The position numbers were made by a program, and so were the translations under genes. From Streptomyces sp. B3I8 (GTDB lineage Bacteria; Actinomycetota; Actinomycetes; Streptomycetales; Streptomycetaceae): a stretch of 64,000 nt of DNA. Positions 49,875-59,185 of this stretch are shown here, piece after piece. The notes beneath the pieces were generated by a model, which did not search any database, was not told where the DNA came from, and saw nothing but the letters and a program-made list of their open reading frames with translations. The stretch's first letter is position 1. Every line of letters begins with the position of its first letter. The stretch spans positions 7,329,501 through 7,393,500 of the forward strand of contig NZ_JAUSYN010000002.1 of NCBI RefSeq assembly GCF_030816915.1, in the 5' to 3' direction.

Positions 49875-49979
49875 CGCCGGTCGTCGGAGCCGGCTGGGAG
49901 GAGTTGGGCACCACGGTCGGCTCCCTGCCCCACCCGTCACCCTCGGCGAACCCGGGAAGCGGGTGCTCGTCGGCGGGCC

Positions 49980-50588
49980 TTACCGCTCTGTCTCGGCCCG
50001 GGTCTGTGCCCGCGCCGGTGCGGGCCGGGGCGCCCCGGAGAGTTCGCGCAGGTCGTCGAAGGCGCGCAGGAGATGCGTCTGCAGGTCCTGAGAGGGGTCG
50101 TCGATCCAGGCCTGGGCCGCGTGGTGGAAGGTGCCCCAGCCGGTCTGCGCGGCGAGGCCGGCCAGCCGGGCGGGGACGCCGCGCCGCCGCAGTGCCTCCG
50201 TCAGCGCTTCGACCAGCAAGGCGGCCTTCGCCGTGTCGCGTTCGCGGAGTGCCGGGGTCACCGCGATGATCGCCAGCCGTGGTTCGGTGAACGGACGGTT
50301 CTCCTCGAGAATGCGTCCGGCCATCCGGAAGGCGCGCAGCAGCACGTCGAGCGGCCGCAGGCCCTCGGGCGCCTCCGCCACGGCGCGCACCAACGCGTCC
50401 CGCAGGTCGGCCTCGCTGTCGAAAAGGACCTCGCGCTTGTCCGGGAAATGCCGGAAGAAGGTCCGCTCGTTCACGCCGGCGCGCGCGGCGATCTCGGCTG
50501 TCGTGGTCCGGTCGTATCCGCGTTCCCGGTACAGCTCCAGGGCCGCCTGCTGAAGGCGGCGACGCGCTTCTGCTCCGCTGCGTGGCAC
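49980..50588 (-). CDS. TetR-family regulator with a multi-copy operator
   Basis: A 202-residue TetR protein. The HTH is at residues about 10-55 (LYRERGYDRTTTAEIAARAG, NERTFFRHFPDKREVLFD), a sequence common in actinobacterial regulators of SDR genes. The ligand domain follows (VLLRAFRMAGRILEENRPF, AAQTGWGTFHHAAQAWIDD). It is divergent from the SDR gene at 50707, with four copies of an 11-bp element in the intergenic region, an unusually strong autoregulatory and target site. Confidence 0.9.
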   Translation of the reverse strand: MPRSGAEARRRLQQAALELYRERGYDRTTTAEIAARAGVNERTFFRHFPDKREVLFDSEADLRDALVRAVAEAPEGLRPLDVLLRAFRMAGRILEENRPFTEPRLAIIAVTPALRERDTAKAALLVEALTEALRRRGVPARLAGLAAQTGWGTFHHAAQAWIDDPSQDLQTHLLRAFDDLRELSGAPRPAPARAQTRAETER

Positions 50589-50608
50589 CCGGTCACCATA
50601 CCGGTGTG

Positions 50609-50691
50609 TCAGTGACTGGCGCTACTTGACGCCAGTGACTGGCGCTACGTAACGTCAGTGACTGGCACTAAGAGGTGCCAGTCACTGACGT
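50609..50691. promoter_or_regulatory. Operator array: four copies of CAGTGACTGGC
   Basis: CAGTGACTGGC occurs at 50610-50620, 50633-50643 and 50656-50666 (exact 23-bp periodicity), and inverted at 50677-50687. The third and fourth copies lie in a perfect inverted repeat with 17-bp arms (50652-50668 and 50675-50691) and a 6-base spacer. The array fills the region between the TetR start (50588) and the SDR start (50707). Confidence 0.92.
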
Positions 50692-50706
50692 GTCCAGGAG
50701 ATGTCC

Positions 50707-51618
50707 ATGCATGTGTTCGTCACCGGTGGTTCCGGCCAGACCGGTCCCGCCGTCGTCAGCGAGCTCCTCGCCGGCGGCCACACCGTCACCGCCCTGGCGC
50801 GCTCGGACACCGCCGCCGCCCGGCTGCGCGCGCTCGGAGCCACACCGCACCGCGGATCCCTGGACGACCTCGACAGCCTGCGCGGCGGCGCCGAGGCGGC
50901 CGACGGCGTCCTGCACATGGCCTACGGCGGCGACTTCTCCGACCTCGACGACATGGCGAGGCGCGACCGGACCGCGATCGAGACGCTCGGCGGTCCCCTG
51001 GAGGGGTCGGGCAGGCCGCTCGTCGTCACCTCCGGCACGCTCGTCCTGCCCGAGGGCCGGGTGGGCGGCGAGCGGGACGCGCCGGACGAAGCCGGTCTCG
51101 CCGCCTTCCGTGTGGCGGGCGAACGCGCCTGTCTGGACCTCGCCGCCCGGGGCGTGCGCGCCGTCGTGGTCCGCCTCGCCACCACCGTCCACGGACCCGG
51201 GGACCACGGCTTCGTCCCCATGCTCGTCGCCACCGCGCGGCGTACCGGGGTGTCGGCCTACGTGGGGGACGGCGCCAACCGGTGGCCCGCGGTGCACCGC
51301 GGGGACGCGGCTGTTCTGTTCCGACTGGCCCTGGAGAAGGCACCCGCGGGCAGTGTGCTGCACGGAGTGGACGAGAGCGGTGTCACCCTGCGCAGCGTCG
51401 CGGAGGCGATCGGCCGGGGCCTCGGCCTGCCCGCCGCGTCGGTCACCCCCGACGAGGCCGTGACCCACTTCGGTAACCCGTTCATGGCCCGTGTCTACGC
51501 CTTCGACGGCCCCGCCTCCAGCGCCCGCACCCGGGAGCTGCTCGGCTGGTCACCCCGCCGGCCCACCCTGATCGAGGACCTCACGCACGGCGACTACTTC
51601 ACGGCGCCGCAGGCCTGA
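50707..51618 (+). CDS. NAD-dependent epimerase/atypical SDR
   Basis: A 303-residue extended SDR with the N-terminal motif VFVTGGSGQTGPAVVSELL (TGxxGxxG). VVTSGTLVLPEG lies at the usual Ser position. A Tyr-x3-Lys motif is not clear, as in the atypical NAD(P)H-binding group. ATG 50707 is chosen over 50701 because AGGAG is then six bases upstream. It is controlled, by inference, by the divergent TetR protein through the operator array. The substrate is unknown. Confidence 0.87.
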   Translation: MHVFVTGGSGQTGPAVVSELLAGGHTVTALARSDTAAARLRALGATPHRGSLDDLDSLRGGAEAADGVLHMAYGGDFSDLDDMARRDRTAIETLGGPLEGSGRPLVVTSGTLVLPEGRVGGERDAPDEAGLAAFRVAGERACLDLAARGVRAVVVRLATTVHGPGDHGFVPMLVATARRTGVSAYVGDGANRWPAVHRGDAAVLFRLALEKAPAGSVLHGVDESGVTLRSVAEAIGRGLGLPAASVTPDEAVTHFGNPFMARVYAFDGPASSARTRELLGWSPRRPTLIEDLTHGDYFTAPQA

Positions 51619-51694
51619 GGCCGGCCGGGTCGCGCGCCGGCGTCCGGGCCGACCGTGTGCGGGAAGGTGATCCGCGCGGGGTAACGTGCGCTCC

Positions 51695-52060
51695 ATGAGC
51701 GTGCCCCTCGCAGTCAACTATCCGGCGCCGATACCGGTCGGCCACCTCGTCGAAGTGACCGAGTACCAGGACGTCAGACCCGAGAAGGAACGCCACGGAT
51801 TCGACATGGCCGAGGCCTTCCGGCACCCGGTGCTCCTCGACGTCGACACCGGCATCCGGTACATGAACCACGTCCATGTGAGCGTCGGGCCGAACGGGGG
51901 CAATTCCTTCCAGCCGAAGGGGTATCCGCTCATCCCGCGCCAGAACCTCCCGGTGAGCAGGGTGTGGCGGGGCAGGGTCCTCGCCTGCGCCCTGGTCAGC
52001 GTGGAGGGCCTGTCGACCCAGCACACCACCCTCGACCTGGACCCCCTGCCGCCCGCCTGA
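51695..52060 (+). CDS. Hypothetical protein, 121 aa
   Basis: I do not recognise a family. The protein is soluble, with a conserved-looking core (YPAPIPVGHLVEVTEYQDVR, YMNHVHVSVGPNGGNSF) and a C-terminal beta-rich end. ATG 51695 is chosen because MSVPLAV follows it; an in-frame ATG at 51686 is possible. It follows the SDR by 76 bp in the same direction. Confidence 0.6.
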   Translation: MSVPLAVNYPAPIPVGHLVEVTEYQDVRPEKERHGFDMAEAFRHPVLLDVDTGIRYMNHVHVSVGPNGGNSFQPKGYPLIPRQNLPVSRVWRGRVLACALVSVEGLSTQHTTLDLDPLPPA

Positions 52061-52132
52061 TCTCCTTCCTCCCACCGACGCCGGAGCCGGAGCCGACGCC
52101 GACGCCGGGATCGGGAAGGACCGGCCGCGCCT

Positions 52133-52510
52133 TCAGCTCGCCCGGGGCCAGCCGCGCAGCAGCGTGGCGATCCGGGCGGCGCTGCAGGCGGGATCGCGCA
52201 ACAGGTCACGCAGGGCGAGCGCGTCCTCGCGCGCGGGTTTGACCGGGATGCCGGAAGCCTCCAGGTACATCACCCCCGTCGCGGCGGCCACGGCCAGATT
52301 CGAACGCTCCAGCCAGCGGCAGCGCCCGAGAACGTGCACCAGCGCGGCGGCACGGGCGTAGGGACCGTCGTAGACGGGGGTGTCCAGCAGCTCCGCCCGG
52401 TGACAGGCGACCGCGGCCACGGGGACCCCGTAGTCCTCCGGGGAGGGGTCGGCCGCGCCGGCGACCTCCGCGACCTGCAGGATCCAGGGAACGTCGATGT
52501 GCAGTTCCAT
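52133..52510 (-). CDS. Fic/Doc-like toxin component
   Basis: A 125-residue protein of the short Fic-family toxin-antitoxin type seen in Streptomyces: MELHIDVPWILQVAEVAG at the start, then HRAELLDTPVYDGPYARAAA and ERSNLAVAAATGVMYLEASG. The Fic/Doc helix pair is recognisable, but the canonical HxFx(D/N)GNKR motif is not. YDGPYARAAALVH occupies its place without the catalytic His, so AMP- or phospho-transfer activity is doubtful. It overlaps the antitoxin stop by one base (TAATG). Confidence 0.72.
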   Translation of the reverse strand: MELHIDVPWILQVAEVAGAADPSPEDYGVPVAAVACHRAELLDTPVYDGPYARAAALVHVLGRCRWLERSNLAVAAATGVMYLEASGIPVKPAREDALALRDLLRDPACSAARIATLLRGWPRAS

Positions 52511-52749
52511 TACGCGGCGTGCGCCCCCCGGGCGCGACGGTCGCCGTCCTCGGCCTCGTCGAACACCGCCTGGTGCTCGTCGAGGAAGCGACGCGCCGCC
52601 TCCAGGCCGCGCTGCCGCATCCCGTCGGCGTCCTCCCGCACGAGAGCGGCGATGTAGTCGCCGACACTCATGCCGCGGTCCTTGGCCCGGGCCGTGGCCA
52701 GCTCCGCGATCTCGTCGTCGACCCGCCAGCCCTTCTGTGTCTTCGCCAT
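52510..52749 (-). CDS. Antitoxin of the Fic/Doc-like pair
   Basis: A 79-residue protein. MAKTQKGWRVDDEIAELATA and AKDRGMSVGDYIAALVREDA look like a ribbon-helix-helix-type DNA-binding N-terminus, followed by an acidic helical tail that would wrap the toxin. ATG 52749 is chosen as the usual antitoxin start, with GGGGA just before it; a longer frame to 52845 would cover the promoter palindrome. It is first in the operon, as is typical, and probably autoregulates at 52765. Confidence 0.78.
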   Translation of the reverse strand: MAKTQKGWRVDDEIAELATARAKDRGMSVGDYIAALVREDADGMRQRGLEAARRFLDEHQAVFDEAEDGDRRARGAHAA

Positions 52750-52764
52750 TCCCCGATGGTAACA

Positions 52765-52776
52765 GCTGGTACCAGC
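52765..52776. promoter_or_regulatory. 12-bp perfect palindrome upstream of the antitoxin
   Basis: GCTGGTACCAGC is a perfect palindrome 16 bp before the antitoxin start and 35 bp before the divergent ligase start, a natural site for the ribbon-helix-helix antitoxin. Confidence 0.65.
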
Positions 52777-52810
52777 CGGGGAAGGGCCGTTGTCAGTGGG
52801 GGCGGGCAGG

Positions 52811-54949
52811 ATGACCGGCATGACAACACCCGCAGCTGTGATCATGGATGCCGCCGCCTACGCGCAGGCGGTCGAGGACGCGGTGACGGCGTCGGCCGCC
52901 TACTACGCGGACGGGACCTCGGCACTGGACGACGACGCCTACGACCGGCTGGTCCGAGGCATCGCCGCCTGGGAGGCGGACCATCCCGAGCAGGTGCTGC
53001 CCGGCTCCCCGACGGGGAAGGTCGCCGGTGGTGCCGTGGAGGGCGACGTCCCGCACACGGTGGCGATGCTGAGCCTGGACAACGTGTTCTCACCGGAGGA
53101 GTTCACCGCCTGGACCGCCTCCCTGGCCCGGCGCGTCGGCCACGAGATCGAGCGGTTCGGCATCGAGCCGAAGCTGGACGGGCTCGCCGTCGCCGCCCGG
53201 TACACGGACGGCCGGCTGGCACGGCTCATCACCCGCGGGGACGGCACGGCCGGGGAGGACGTCTCGCACGCCATCGGCACGATCGAGGGACTCCCCGTCG
53301 AGCTGGCCGAACCGGTCACCGTGGAGGTCCGGGGCGAGGTCCTGATGACGACCGCCCAGTTCGAGCACGCGAACGAGGTGCGCACCGCGCACGGCGGGCA
53401 GCCGTTCGCCAACCCGCGTGGCGCGGCGGCGGGCAGCCTGCGCGCCAGGGAACGCGCCTACACCGTGCCGATGACGTTCTTCGGGTACGGTCTGCTGCCC
53501 CTGCCAGGCACCGGCACCGCGCTCGCCGCCCGGCTGGCGGAACTCGCGCACAGCGAGCTGATGACGCAGGCCGCCGCCTACGGGATCAACACCACCGCCA
53601 CCACCGCGGTACCCGGCAGCACTGCCGATACCGTCGCGGGCGTGCTGGCCCGCGTGCAGGAGATCGCCGCCCGGCGGGCCGACCTGCCGTTCGGCATCGA
53701 CGGCATCGTCATCAAGGCCGACCTCGCCGCCGACCAGCGCACGGCGGGCTCGGGCTCACGCGCCCCACGCTGGGCGATCGCCTACAAGCTGCCCGCCGTC
53801 GAGAAGATCACCCGGCTGCTCGAGGTGGAGTGGAACGTCGGCCGCACCGGCATCATCGCCCCGCGTGCCGTCCTGCGACCGGTCGAGATCGACGGCGCCA
53901 CCATCACCTACGCCACCCTGCACAACCCGGCCGACATCACCCGTCGTGACCTGCGCCTGGGCGACCAGGTCATGGTCCACCGGGCAGGCGACGTCATTCC
54001 GCGCGTCGAAGCTCCCGTCGCCCATCTGCGCACCGGCGAAGAACAGCCCATCGTCTTCCCCGCGGTCTGCCCGCGCTGCGGCTCCGGCATCGACACCAGC
54101 GAGCAGCGCTGGCGCTGCGAGAACGGACGCAACTGCCATCTGGTGGCCGCCCTGTCCTACGCGGCCGGCCGCGACCAGCTCGACATCGAGGGCCTCGGTC
54201 ACACCCGCGTCGTCCAGCTCGTCGACGCCGGCCTCGTCACCGACCTCGCCGATCTGTTCACCCTCACCCGCGAGCAGCTCCTCGGCCTGGAGCGGATGGG
54301 CGACACCAGCACCGACAACCTCCTCGCCGCCCTCGACGCCGCCAAGGGCCGGCCGCTGGCACGGGTGCTGTGCGCGCTCGGCATCCGCGGCACCGGCCGG
54401 TCCATGTCCCGCCGCATCGCCCGGTACTTCGCGACGATGGACCACATCCGCGCCGCGGACGCGGAGGCGATGCGCCGGGTCGAGGGCATCGGCACCGAGA
54501 AGGCCCCCTCGATCGTCGCCGAACTGGCCGAACTGGCGCCGCTCATCGACAGACTCGTCGCGGCCGGCGTCAACATGACCGAACCCGGCGCCACCCCACC
54601 CGTCCCGGACGCGCACGTCACCGGCGAGCCGGCCGACGGCACCGACAGGGCCGGGACCCTGCCGGGCGCCGAAGCAGCCGCGGGGGAAACCGGGGGCGGC
54701 CCGCTGACTGGCATGACCGTGGTCGTCACCGGCGCGATGACCGGCCCCCTGGAGAAGCTCAGCCGCAACCGGATGAACGAACTCGTCGAACAGGCCGGCG
54801 GCCGCTCCTCCTCCAGCGTCTCCAAGAAGACCACCCTCGTCGTCGCCGGGGAGGGCGCGGGCGCCAAGCGGGCCAAGGCCGAGAGCCTCGGGATCCGCCT
54901 GGCCACGCCCGACGAGTTCGCCGCCCTCATCGCCGATCACCTCGACTGA
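52811..54949 (+). CDS. ligA: NAD-dependent DNA ligase, probable second (accessory) LigA
   Basis: A 712-residue NAD+-dependent DNA ligase. The N-terminal Ia region is [20 protein letters not shown]. The adenylation domain has K121 in [16 protein letters not shown]-type motif III (VEVRGEVLM), [13 protein letters not shown], and [11 protein letters not shown] fold, zinc finger (CPRCGSG...CENGRNCH), helix-hairpin-helix and BRCT ([20 protein letters not shown]) domains follow. It appears more diverged than a housekeeping LigA, and it lies alone among accessory genes beside a toxin-antitoxin pair, so I infer a second copy. ATG 52811 or 52820 is the start. Confidence 0.9.
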   Translation: MTGMTTPAAVIMDAAAYAQAVEDAVTASAAYYADGTSALDDDAYDRLVRGIAAWEADHPEQVLPGSPTGKVAGGAVEGDVPHTVAMLSLDNVFSPEEFTAWTASLARRVGHEIERFGIEPKLDGLAVAARYTDGRLARLITRGDGTAGEDVSHAIGTIEGLPVELAEPVTVEVRGEVLMTTAQFEHANEVRTAHGGQPFANPRGAAAGSLRARERAYTVPMTFFGYGLLPLPGTGTALAARLAELAHSELMTQAAAYGINTTATTAVPGSTADTVAGVLARVQEIAARRADLPFGIDGIVIKADLAADQRTAGSGSRAPRWAIAYKLPAVEKITRLLEVEWNVGRTGIIAPRAVLRPVEIDGATITYATLHNPADITRRDLRLGDQVMVHRAGDVIPRVEAPVAHLRTGEEQPIVFPAVCPRCGSGIDTSEQRWRCENGRNCHLVAALSYAAGRDQLDIEGLGHTRVVQLVDAGLVTDLADLFTLTREQLLGLERMGDTSTDNLLAALDAAKGRPLARVLCALGIRGTGRSMSRRIARYFATMDHIRAADAEAMRRVEGIGTEKAPSIVAELAELAPLIDRLVAAGVNMTEPGATPPVPDAHVTGEPADGTDRAGTLPGAEAAAGETGGGPLTGMTVVVTGAMTGPLEKLSRNRMNELVEQAGGRSSSSVSKKTTLVVAGEGAGAKRAKAESLGIRLATPDEFAALIADHLD

Positions 54950-55023
54950 GGAACCGGCACGGGCCGCCCCCCCCCGCCGCCCCCGGAGCCTGCCGACTTC
55001 CGCCGACTCTGCCGACCGGCCGG

Positions 55024-55866
55024 TCAGCCGACCGTCTGGGCGCCGATGACGGACAGCAGACGCAGTTTCTCGTGGCTCTCGGAACCGGGGGCGGCGGTGT
55101 AGACGAGCAGCCGGTGCGACTGGTCGGTGTCCAGCAGTGACTGGCAGTTCAGCTCCAGGAGCCCCACCTCGGGATGGACGAAGCGCTTGACCTGCCGGGG
55201 GCCGACACCCACCTCGTGGGCCTGCCACAGGGCACGGAACTCCTCGCTCCGCTCCAGGAGGAGGTCGGCGTAGTGCGCCGCCCGTGAGCCCGGGCCCCTC
55301 AGCGTGGCGACCTCGCGCACCCCGGACGCGAACATGCGCGAGAGGTGCGCGTGATCCTCCGGCGCGTACCGCTCACGGGTGCCAGGCAGGGCGAACCAGC
55401 GGTAGGCGATGCTGCGTTCGGGACCGGTGAACCGCGTGGTGTCGCCGGTCAGGGCCACACCGAGCGGGGTCTGGCGCAGCGTCTCCCCGAGCTCGCCGAC
55501 GATCTCGGCAGGAGTGTCGGCGAGGCGGTCGAGGATGCGGAGCAGGCCGGGACCGACGTGGTCACCGGCCGAGCCGCGCACGGGCGGGCTGAGCCCGGCC
55601 AGACGGAAGAGATGGTCGCGCTCGTCCAGGGACAGGTGCAGACCCTGCGCGATCGAGGCGGCCATCTGCGCGGAGGGCTGGGGGCCGCGCTCGCGTTCGA
55701 GCCGCGCGTAGTAGTCGGTCGACATGTGGCACAGCGCCGCGACCTCCTCGCGTCGCAGTCCGCTCGTCCTGCGGCGCTGCCCCCGGGGGAGGCCGACGTC
55801 CTCGGGCTGCAGTGATTCCCGCCGCCGCCGCAGGAAGGCGGCCAGTCCGGCCCGGTCGATCGCCAT
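55024..55866 (-). CDS. HTH regulator with MmyB-like domain (paralogue of the 40685 gene)
   Basis: A 280-residue regulator. The HTH is [40 protein letters not shown], and the MmyB-like domain is [40 protein letters not shown] and [16 protein letters not shown]. It aligns along its length with the 40685-41560 product. ATG 55866 has GGAGGAGAC upstream. It diverges from an SDR gene at 56156 across a 289-bp region. Confidence 0.9.
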   Translation of the reverse strand: MAIDRAGLAAFLRRRRESLQPEDVGLPRGQRRRTSGLRREEVAALCHMSTDYYARLERERGPQPSAQMAASIAQGLHLSLDERDHLFRLAGLSPPVRGSAGDHVGPGLLRILDRLADTPAEIVGELGETLRQTPLGVALTGDTTRFTGPERSIAYRWFALPGTRERYAPEDHAHLSRMFASGVREVATLRGPGSRAAHYADLLLERSEEFRALWQAHEVGVGPRQVKRFVHPEVGLLELNCQSLLDTDQSHRLLVYTAAPGSESHEKLRLLSVIGAQTVG

Positions 55867-56087
55867 GTCTGTCTCCTCCGTGAACACCTTCCTTTCTACC
55901 GCCTCGCGCGGGCGGGCGCGGCGGCGCAGCCTCGGATCGTCGATCCCCCTCTCCGGCCGACGAACCGGCCGCGACCTCCCACGCCCGGCGCCCTCGGACA
56001 CCCCTCCCGCCGCACCGCCCCGATCGGCGAATGGCCACGAAGGTCCGCTGTGTCCGCCGTATCCACGGCCCGGCGATCAGTGGCTCG

Positions 56088-56098
56088 GCAGGCCCTGC
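56088..56098. promoter_or_regulatory. Palindrome in the MmyB-like/SDR intergenic region
   Basis: GCAGG-C-CCTGC is a perfect short palindrome about 58 bp before the SDR start. The rest of the 289-bp region (55867-56155) shows no gene. Confidence 0.4.
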
Positions 56099-56155
56099 AC
56101 CCGCCCGACGGATCCGGCCATTGTGGTCGCACCGACACCACGAGGGAGCCCACCC

Positions 56156-57094
56156 ATGGCACGTACCGACATCGACATCACCGTCCCCGACCTGTCCGGC
56201 AGGCGCGCCGTCGTCACCGGCGGGAGCGACGGCATCGGACTCGGTCTGGCCACCCGCCTCGCCGCCGCCGGCGCGGAGGTGCTCCTGCCGGTCCGCAATC
56301 CCCGCAAGGGCGAGGCGGCGCTCGCCGCGATCCGCACGACGGTCCCCGACGCGGACGTGTCGCTGCGCACGCTGGACCTGTCCTCACTCACCTCCGTCAG
56401 GACGCTGGGCGAGACCCTGCTGGCGGAGGACCGCCCGATCCACCTGCTCGTCAACAACGCCGGCGTCATGACACCGCCCGAGCGGCAGACGACCGCGGAC
56501 GGCTTCGAGCTGCAGTTCGGCACCAACCACCTCGGTCACTTCGCCCTCGTCGCCCACCTGCTGCCGCTGCTGCGGGCCGGCCGCGCCCGCGTGACGACGC
56601 AGATCAGCATCGCGGCGAACCAGTTCGCGATCAACTGGGAGGACCTGAACTGGGAACGCTCCTACAGCGGCGGCCGCGCCTACAGTCAGTCGAAGATCGC
56701 GGCCGGGCTGTTCGGCCTGGAACTCGACCGTCGCAGCGCGGCCGGTGACTGGGGCATCACCAGCAACCTGTCCCACCCGGGCATCGCCCCCACCAGTCTC
56801 CTCGCCGCCCGCCCCGAGCTGGGGCGCACCAAGGACACCCTCGGCGTACGCGTCATCCGCGTGCTGTCCGCCCGGGGCATCCTCCTCGGCACGGTCCGCA
56901 GCGCGCTGCTCCCCGCCCTGTACGCCGCCACGTCGCCGCAGGCCGAAGGCGGCGCCTTCTACGGCCCCGGAGGACCCGGCCACCTCGGCGGCCCGCCCGC
57001 GCCGCAGAAGCTCTACAGCCGCCTGCACAGCGCGGACGAGGCCCGCCGCGTCTGGGCCCGCTCGGAGGAACTGACCGGGATCCGCTGCGCGTGA
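56156..57094 (+). CDS. Short-chain dehydrogenase (retinol-dehydrogenase/LPOR-like SDR)
   Basis: A 312-residue SDR. The cofactor motif is [20 protein letters not shown], followed by LVNNAGVM (NNAG) and [17 protein letters not shown] typical of the oxidoreductase group with Asn active-site residue. The Tyr-x3-Lys appears as AYSQSKIAA. The catalytic Ser is in QISIAANQ. It pairs divergently with an MmyB-like regulator, as does the SDR at 41662, although the two SDRs belong to different subgroups. Confidence 0.9.
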   Translation: MARTDIDITVPDLSGRRAVVTGGSDGIGLGLATRLAAAGAEVLLPVRNPRKGEAALAAIRTTVPDADVSLRTLDLSSLTSVRTLGETLLAEDRPIHLLVNNAGVMTPPERQTTADGFELQFGTNHLGHFALVAHLLPLLRAGRARVTTQISIAANQFAINWEDLNWERSYSGGRAYSQSKIAAGLFGLELDRRSAAGDWGITSNLSHPGIAPTSLLAARPELGRTKDTLGVRVIRVLSARGILLGTVRSALLPALYAATSPQAEGGAFYGPGGPGHLGGPPAPQKLYSRLHSADEARRVWARSEELTGIRCA

Positions 57095-57162
57095 ACGCGG
57101 CGCACTCCGGCCCGCGGACCACCACTACCGCCCACCCGCGGTGCGACGGCGGGGAGGGGCTG

Positions 57163-57312
57163 GGGCCTGTCTCTCCCTTCCCGTCTGCCGGGCGACGCCC
57201 TGCACGCTCCCCAGGCTCTCGGCTCCGCGAGCAGGGGGATATCCCCAGAGCGCGCGCCTGACGCCGCCCGGCCCGCCCTCCGGGCGGACGACGGGAAGGG
57301 AGAGACAGGCCC
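57163..57312. repeat. 150-bp element with perfect 23-bp terminal inverted repeats
   Basis: Arms at 57163-57185 and 57290-57312 are exactly complementary over 23 bp (starting GGGCCTGTCTCTCCC). The 104-bp interior contains smaller hairpins (CCTGCACGC, GGGGATATCCCC region) and no ORF. The right arm ends on the first base of the stop codon of the convergent MBL gene. It may be a MITE-like remnant or a bidirectional terminator. Confidence 0.75.
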
Positions 57313-58178
57313 TACCGGGCGGCCCTCCCCGCCCGCCGCGTGACCAGTGGTACCGCCTCGCCGTCACCCGGCAGGTGAGCGATGAGGCCGCGCTTCGCGG
57401 CGGCGCGGACGAACCGCCCGGCGATGTCGGGCTGCTCGACGTAGGTGGGCGGGTTGTCGAACAGCTCGTAGTGGATGGCGCAGACGGCGGTGGCGCCGAG
57501 GACCGCCGCGGCCTCGACGGCCTGCTCGGGCGTCAGGGTGACCGGCACGTCCGCCTCGTAGCCCTCGAACTTGGCGATGACCCCGTTGACGGGCAGGAAG
57601 GCGAGGTCGAAGGGGCCGTGGTCCCGGGCGATCTTCCACCAGTCGCCGTGCCACATGGTGTCCCCGCAGTGGATGATCCGCGTACCGGCGCCCTCCACCA
57701 CCCAGGCGACCTGGTCGGACTCGCTGCCGCGCCAGTCCAGCGAGGCGACCGGTGTCACCGTCAGCGGGCCGATCCGCCGTGCCCGTCCCCGCTCCTGCGG
57801 GACGGCTTCGACGCCGTCCCGCGCCAGCGCCGGGGCGACGGGCGTGTGACAGCCGACGGTCCCGGACCCGGCGAGCCGCGTGAGGAGCTCACGGTCGTAG
57901 TGGTCGGGGTGCAGATGGGTGAGCAGGACGTGGGTTCCCTCGGGTGCCTCGACGCCCCCGGGTGTCTCGACGGGAGGCAGAGGCCGCTTGGGCTTTCCCA
58001 GGGCGGGCTCCAGCGGCCCGACGTTCTCCAGCGGATCGATCAGCAGTCTGGTCCCGCCCAGCAGGATCTCCACCCCCGCCCATCCCAGGCGACGCAGGCG
58101 GAGTGCGCCGGAGGTGACGTCGGGAGTGGTGTCGGGGGTGATGCGGGGGGTGGCGTCACTCGTGGTGTCCGTGGTCAT
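57312..58178 (-). CDS. MBL-fold metallo-hydrolase
   Basis: A 288-residue protein of the metallo-beta-lactamase fold (YtnP/UlaG-like L-ascorbate lactonase group). The metal motif H-x-H-x-D-H is LLTHLHPDHYD, followed by HCGDTMWHGDW and, near the end, AIHYELFDNPPTY. The first 25 residues are a Thr/Asp/Pro-rich tail (TTDTTSDATPRITPDTTPD) and may be a start artefact. It sits between the inverted-repeat element and the NmrA-like gene, in the same direction as the latter. Confidence 0.83.
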   Translation of the reverse strand: MTTDTTSDATPRITPDTTPDVTSGALRLRRLGWAGVEILLGGTRLLIDPLENVGPLEPALGKPKRPLPPVETPGGVEAPEGTHVLLTHLHPDHYDRELLTRLAGSGTVGCHTPVAPALARDGVEAVPQERGRARRIGPLTVTPVASLDWRGSESDQVAWVVEGAGTRIIHCGDTMWHGDWWKIARDHGPFDLAFLPVNGVIAKFEGYEADVPVTLTPEQAVEAAAVLGATAVCAIHYELFDNPPTYVEQPDIAGRFVRAAAKRGLIAHLPGDGEAVPLVTRRAGRAAR

Positions 58179-58304
58179 GACGAACCTTTCCGATACGGCC
58201 GTGGCGGCCTCGGCGCAGTGGGGAGGGGGGAAGGGGGAGGTGCGGGAGCAGGGGAACGCCGGCCGGTGTGCGGCGGGCGCGACGGCAACTCGCCGACACG
58301 GACC

Positions 58305-59171
58305 TCACGCCCCTCGACGGGGGAGTGCCGTGCGTATCGCCTCCGCGAAGGGCGTCGGCGCACGGCCCGTCAGCTCGCTGAACGCGCTGCTGACGCCGGC
58401 CAGGTACCCGCCACGCGTCGAGGCGCCGAACGAGGTGATCAACCGGACGTCGAGCTCCGGCACACCGGCGGCCCGCAGACCCTCGGCGAACGTCTCGTCG
58501 TCGACGGCGACGAGTTCGACCTCGCGGCCGCCGATCTCCCGGGCCAGGGCCACCAGGTCCCCGGCGGTGACCGCCTCGGGCCCCGAAACCTCGAACACCC
58601 GGTCCTCGTGGCCGTCCTGGGTCAGCGCCGCGGCCGCCGCCGCGGCGCAGTCCTCGCGCGTGACGTACGCCGCCGCGCCCGTGCCGTGATTGGTGACGAG
58701 ACGGCCGGACGCGGCGGCGTGCGCGACGGCGGAGACCTGGAGGTGCGCGTAGAGGTGATTGCGCAGCATCGTCCACCGCAGTCCGCTCTCGCGCAGGGCC
58801 CCCTCCGTGCCGGCGTGGTCGAGGACCACGGCGGCGGGATTGCCGGGCACCGGCTCGGGGACGGACGTGTAGACGACATGGGCCACCCCCGCCGCGGCCG
58901 CCCCGGCGATGGCCGCCCGGTGCTGCTCCAGGCGCGCGCCCACGTTGTCGGTGGAGACCAGCAGCAGCCGGTCGACGCCCTCGAACGCGGCGGTGAGACC
59001 GCGCACGTCGTCGAAGTCGGCCGGTCGCACCCGGGCACCGAGGTCCGCGAGGTCGGCCAGCGCCTCCGGCCGGCGCGTGGTCAGCACGACCCGGCGGGGA
59101 TCGACCGTACGCAGCACGGCCTCGGCGGTGGCGCGCCCCAGAGCCCCGGAAGCACCCGTGATACCGATCAT
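58305..59171 (-). CDS. NmrA/QOR2-like NAD(P)H-binding oxidoreductase
   Basis: A 288-residue atypical SDR. IGITGASGALGRATAEAVLR is the NADP-binding motif, VVLTTRRPEALADLADLGAR the cofactor-discriminating strand, and AYVTREDCAAAAAAALTQDG the family C-terminal segment seen in QOR2-type NADPH:quinone oxidoreductases. It diverges from the Rrf2 regulator at 59253, across two copies of an Rrf2-type site. It may be co-transcribed with the MBL gene 126 bp downstream. Likely role: redox or electrophile detoxification. Confidence 0.88.
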   Translation of the reverse strand: MIGITGASGALGRATAEAVLRTVDPRRVVLTTRRPEALADLADLGARVRPADFDDVRGLTAAFEGVDRLLLVSTDNVGARLEQHRAAIAGAAAAGVAHVVYTSVPEPVPGNPAAVVLDHAGTEGALRESGLRWTMLRNHLYAHLQVSAVAHAAASGRLVTNHGTGAAAYVTREDCAAAAAAALTQDGHEDRVFEVSGPEAVTAGDLVALAREIGGREVELVAVDDETFAEGLRAAGVPELDVRLITSFGASTRGGYLAGVSSAFSELTGRAPTPFAEAIRTALPRRGA

Positions 59172-59185
59172 CGGTCCACCTAATT

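Noticed and set aside
57163..57312. Insertion sequence
   Set aside because: The element is only 150 bp, has no transposase and no clear flanking target duplication, so it was listed as a repeat.
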